Source of the DNA: Thioalkalivibrio sp. XN279
GTDB lineage: Bacteria > Pseudomonadota > Gammaproteobacteria > Steroidobacterales > XN24
Length of the DNA stretch: 64,000 bases
Reading direction: 5' to 3'
Assembly: GCF_011089885.1 (NCBI RefSeq)
Contig: NZ_JAANBD010000028.1
Span: forward strand, 359,971 to 423,970
A program made the position numbers and the translations under genes. The notes below the pieces were generated by a model. The model did no database searches, had not been told where the DNA came from, and saw only the letters and a list, made by a program, of their open reading frames with translations. This document shows positions 61,912 to 64,000 of the stretch, piece after piece; within the stretch, counting starts at the first letter, position 1, and every line of letters starts with the position of its first letter.

Positions 61912-62014
61912 ACTCTGTTGATATATGACAATTTATCGGCCGCGCAGATCGAGCCTTAAGGACTCAGTATCGCGATCATGGTACGTATGTTTCGAGCGAA
62001 GTGCGGGCGTCCTG

Positions 62015-63481
62015 TTAGTCACCGGGCAACACGTAGCCACGCTCCCGGAATAGCCGCAGGCATGCTGCGGCTATATCCGTGTCGTAAAGAACGCCCGACT
62101 TCTTCTCGATCTGGCTGAGCGCCTGCTCCATGGGGAAGGCCGGCCGGTACGGGCGATGGGACGCCATGGCCTCGAGGGTGTCCGCCACAGCGAGGATGCG
62201 AGCCTCCAGCAAGATATCCTCGCCGCTCAATCCCCGGGGATATCCGCTGCCATCCATGCGCTCGTGATGCTGCCAGACGATCTCTGCAATAGGCCAGGGG
62301 AAAGACAGCCCCTTGAGCAGTTCGTAGCCCGCTTCAGCGTGTTGCTGAATGTAAAGCCTTTCGATCTCTGACAGCTTGCCCGGCTTGGTGAGAATATCTG
62401 TGGGAATGGCAATCTTGCCGATGTCGTGCACCAGGGCCGCCATGGTCAGCCCATCGAGCTGGTCAGAGCTCATTCCGAGCTCAGTGCCGATTGCATCGCA
62501 CAATACAGCTGTCCTGCGTTCATGACCGGCGGTATAGGGATCACGCAATTCCACCATTCGATTGACGACCTTGATGGTGCCCCTCATTGCGTCTTCAATG
62601 CGGTGCAAGTGCGCCTTTTCCCTCTCCTGTGCGAGGAGGCGCTCCGTGACGTCCATGGCCATCACGACACGTGCCGGTCGCCCGTTGAAGTCTATCGAAT
62701 GGGCTGAAACCTCAACCTGTAGAGAGGAGCCGTCCTTCCTGATATGTGTCCAGACGTCAGCATCCGAGAATGGCTTACCTCGTTCACGCGCCAACGCGGC
62801 GTCGAGGCAATCGCACTCCGCTGGATGCCTAATGTCTTTGATCGTCATGGCCAGCCATTCTTCACGCGTGTAGCCGTACAGCGCGACGGCCGCATCGTTC
62901 GCCGCAAGGAACTTGAGTGTCTGGCTGTCATAAATCCACATCGGTTGCGGATTGGCGCTGAAAAGACGCTCGTATTCCTGCCGCTGCGTCTTGTAAGCGG
63001 CATTCATCGCATTCAACTCGGCGATCTTGGCTTCGAGTTTCCGGGTCACCAGCGCGTAGTGCGTCTGGTCGAAAGCCTTGCCGTTGAGTGCCGGTTGGGA
63101 CGACTTCTCGGCATGTTCCTGCAACGCCGACTCGACGACCGCCACCAGTTCATCAATGGGCATGGGCTTTTTTAGATAGCCACTCGCGCCGATGCTGAGC
63201 CCGAACTGGCGATCGCTTTCCGAGGGATAGCTGGCTGAATAAAAGAGAAACGGCACCTGGGCCAGGGCGCTGTCCGCCATCCAGGCCCGACACAACGAGA
63301 ATCCGTCCATGCGTGGCATCAGGGCGTCGGAAATCACGAGGTCGGGGCAGTCCGCACGCGCGACGGCGAGCGCCTCGACGCCGTCACCCGCTTCGACTGT
63401 TTCATGCCCGCAGGACTGCAGGCACCAGCTGACCAGGGATCGACTGGGCGCGTGGTCGTCTACAACTAGAATCCTGGCCAA
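62015..63481 (-). CDS. REC-PAS-HD-GYP response regulator (c-di-GMP phosphodiesterase)
   Basis: A 488-residue response regulator. REC (1-120): ILVVDDHAPSRSLV, phospho-Asp in LVISDALMPRMDG, Lys in YLKKPMP. A coiled linker and PAS (about 165-285: FSANPQPMWIYDSQTLKFLA). HD-GYP (about 300-470): DPYTAGHERRTAVLCDAIG, ALVHDIGKIAIP, HHERMDGSGYPRGLSGEDI, ILAVADTLEAMASHRPYRP, with the GYP motif intact, so it should hydrolyse c-di-GMP. It is followed by the frameshifted cyclase gene, giving a make-and-break pair. Confidence 0.94.
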   Translation of the reverse strand: MARILVVDDHAPSRSLVSWCLQSCGHETVEAGDGVEALAVARADCPDLVISDALMPRMDGFSLCRAWMADSALAQVPFLFYSASYPSESDRQFGLSIGASGYLKKPMPIDELVAVVESALQEHAEKSSQPALNGKAFDQTHYALVTRKLEAKIAELNAMNAAYKTQRQEYERLFSANPQPMWIYDSQTLKFLAANDAAVALYGYTREEWLAMTIKDIRHPAECDCLDAALARERGKPFSDADVWTHIRKDGSSLQVEVSAHSIDFNGRPARVVMAMDVTERLLAQEREKAHLHRIEDAMRGTIKVVNRMVELRDPYTAGHERRTAVLCDAIGTELGMSSDQLDGLTMAALVHDIGKIAIPTDILTKPGKLSEIERLYIQQHAEAGYELLKGLSFPWPIAEIVWQHHERMDGSGYPRGLSGEDILLEARILAVADTLEAMASHRPYRPAFPMEQALSQIEKKSGVLYDTDIAAACLRLFRERGYVLPGD

Positions 63482-63678
63482 TCCGATGCCTCCATGGGGT
63501 ATCCACTCCCGTTGCGCCGTGCCGAGTTACGCGGAGCCAGGTGATTGCTCCCCCAGGATTCGCACGTCACTCCAGCTATCGGCCGGGATAGCTAGAGCTT
63601 TAAATCATCATCGGCCTGCGAACCTCGACACTCTCATCCTGAGCTGCCCTCCCCGACCGCTGCGGCGATCATGCGGAC

Positions 63679-63744
63679 CAAGCCGCCCACTTCGCAGCCT
63701 CCCTCGAGGAGCAGGCCCACGGCCTCGCACAAGCCTGGGCATTT
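63679..63744 (+). pseudogene. remnant of a chemoreceptor (MCP) tail
   Basis: In one frame the 22 codons read AAHFAASLEEQAHGLAQAWAF-like sequence, which resembles the conserved C-terminal end of methyl-accepting chemotaxis proteins (SLEEQAxxLxQAVxxF). A TGA lies at 63640 just before and no MCP body precedes it. It stands 108 bp ahead of cheW, where an MCP is often found. I treat it as a decayed fragment; chance resemblance is possible. Confidence 0.35.
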
Positions 63745-63851
63745 TCCACGGCCTCGAAAAGCTCAAGAATCCGCCAGGTCTGCCGAAATAACACATCAAC
63801 AAGGGCGCCACCTCCTGGCGTCTGCTCGTAGGCATCCAGGAGAGATTGTCC

Positions 63852-64000
63852 ATGGAAGATCAAGAATCCCGGCCGGAGGGGCCGGGAGCAGAGGAAGGGC
63901 GCGAATACCTGACTTTTCGTCTCGGGCAGGAGGAGTACGGCCTGAACATCCTGAACGTGCAGGAAATCAGGGGCTACGACTCCGTCACCAAGATCGCCAA
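63852..64000 (+). CDS. cheW: CheW-type chemotaxis coupling protein (partial, runs off the window)
   Basis: The first 49 codons are present. After an acidic N terminus ([16 protein letters not shown]) the sequence [23 protein letters not shown] starts a CheW domain, which links chemoreceptors to the CheA kinase. The ATG at 63852 follows an AGGAGA site. Only the opening strands are seen, so a CheV-type fusion cannot be excluded. Confidence 0.88.
   Translation, partial: MEDQESRPEGPGAEEGREYLTFRLGQEEYGLNILNVQEIRGYDSVTKIA

Noticed and set aside
63669..63863. 64-codon minus-strand frame opposite the MCP-like fragment
   Set aside because: It overlaps the cheW start, has no known family, and the plus-strand MCP resemblance is the better explanation.

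Overview
The window looks like the chromosome of a high-GC gammaproteobacterium of the sulfur-bacterial or environmental kind; I cannot name the genus. The evidence is a canonical glyA-nrdR-ribD-ribE-ribBA-ribH-nusB-thiL-pgpA run, a single-chain 1293-residue PurL, EttA, a DUF1820 protein, a full-length Pta with an N-terminal DRTGG-type region, and NikR with a NikMLQO-type nickel transporter. Single 60-base lines sampled by eye fall from about 70% GC in the core (line at 38041) to about 52% GC in the right part (line at 49201).

Layout. 1-11.3 kb: folE2 (+), then a tight minus-strand run from an HDAC-like deacetylase through glyA, nrdR, the riboflavin genes, nusB, thiL and pgpA, ending in a Ser/Thr kinase fused to a cyclic-nucleotide-binding domain and a DUF4442 protein. 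11.4-22.1 kb: ettA, a secreted subtilase with a clear terminator, a flavin reductase, an exported methyltransferase, a DUF4145 protein, a prolidase, a B12-binding sensor-like protein and an NAD-binding protein. 22.2-31.5 kb: purL, an MBL hydrolase, DUF1820, an orphan TagH (type VI FHA protein), and three overlapping genes (two NAD-binding proteins and a DCC-type thiol oxidoreductase). 31.6-40.1 kb: a menaquinone locus in three transcription units, menG-menE (+), menB-menA-menC (-) and menF-menD-hotdog thioesterase (+). Recognisable menH and menI are missing; the hotdog enzyme may act as MenI. 40.1-43.3 kb: pta-ackA. 43.3-43.8 kb: a gene-free stretch with two large hairpins whose loops match while their stems co-vary. 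43.8-46.8 kb: nickel uptake genes with nikR and a probable NikR operator.

At 47.8 kb a tRNA-Ser(CGA) gene with its own promoter is followed by two tandem 127/128-bp units, each ending in a copy of the tRNA 3' end. This looks like an integration scar. From there on the sequence is lower in GC and rich in signalling genes: a membrane diguanylate cyclase, two large hybrid histidine kinases (the second next to a periplasmic binding protein in a LuxPQ-like arrangement and cut by one in-frame amber codon), an HDOD protein, a second diguanylate cyclase broken by a one-base frameshift, a REC-PAS-HD-GYP phosphodiesterase, a decayed chemoreceptor tail and the start of a cheW. Together these suggest a c-di-GMP/two-component signalling island in partial decay, or one with assembly errors.
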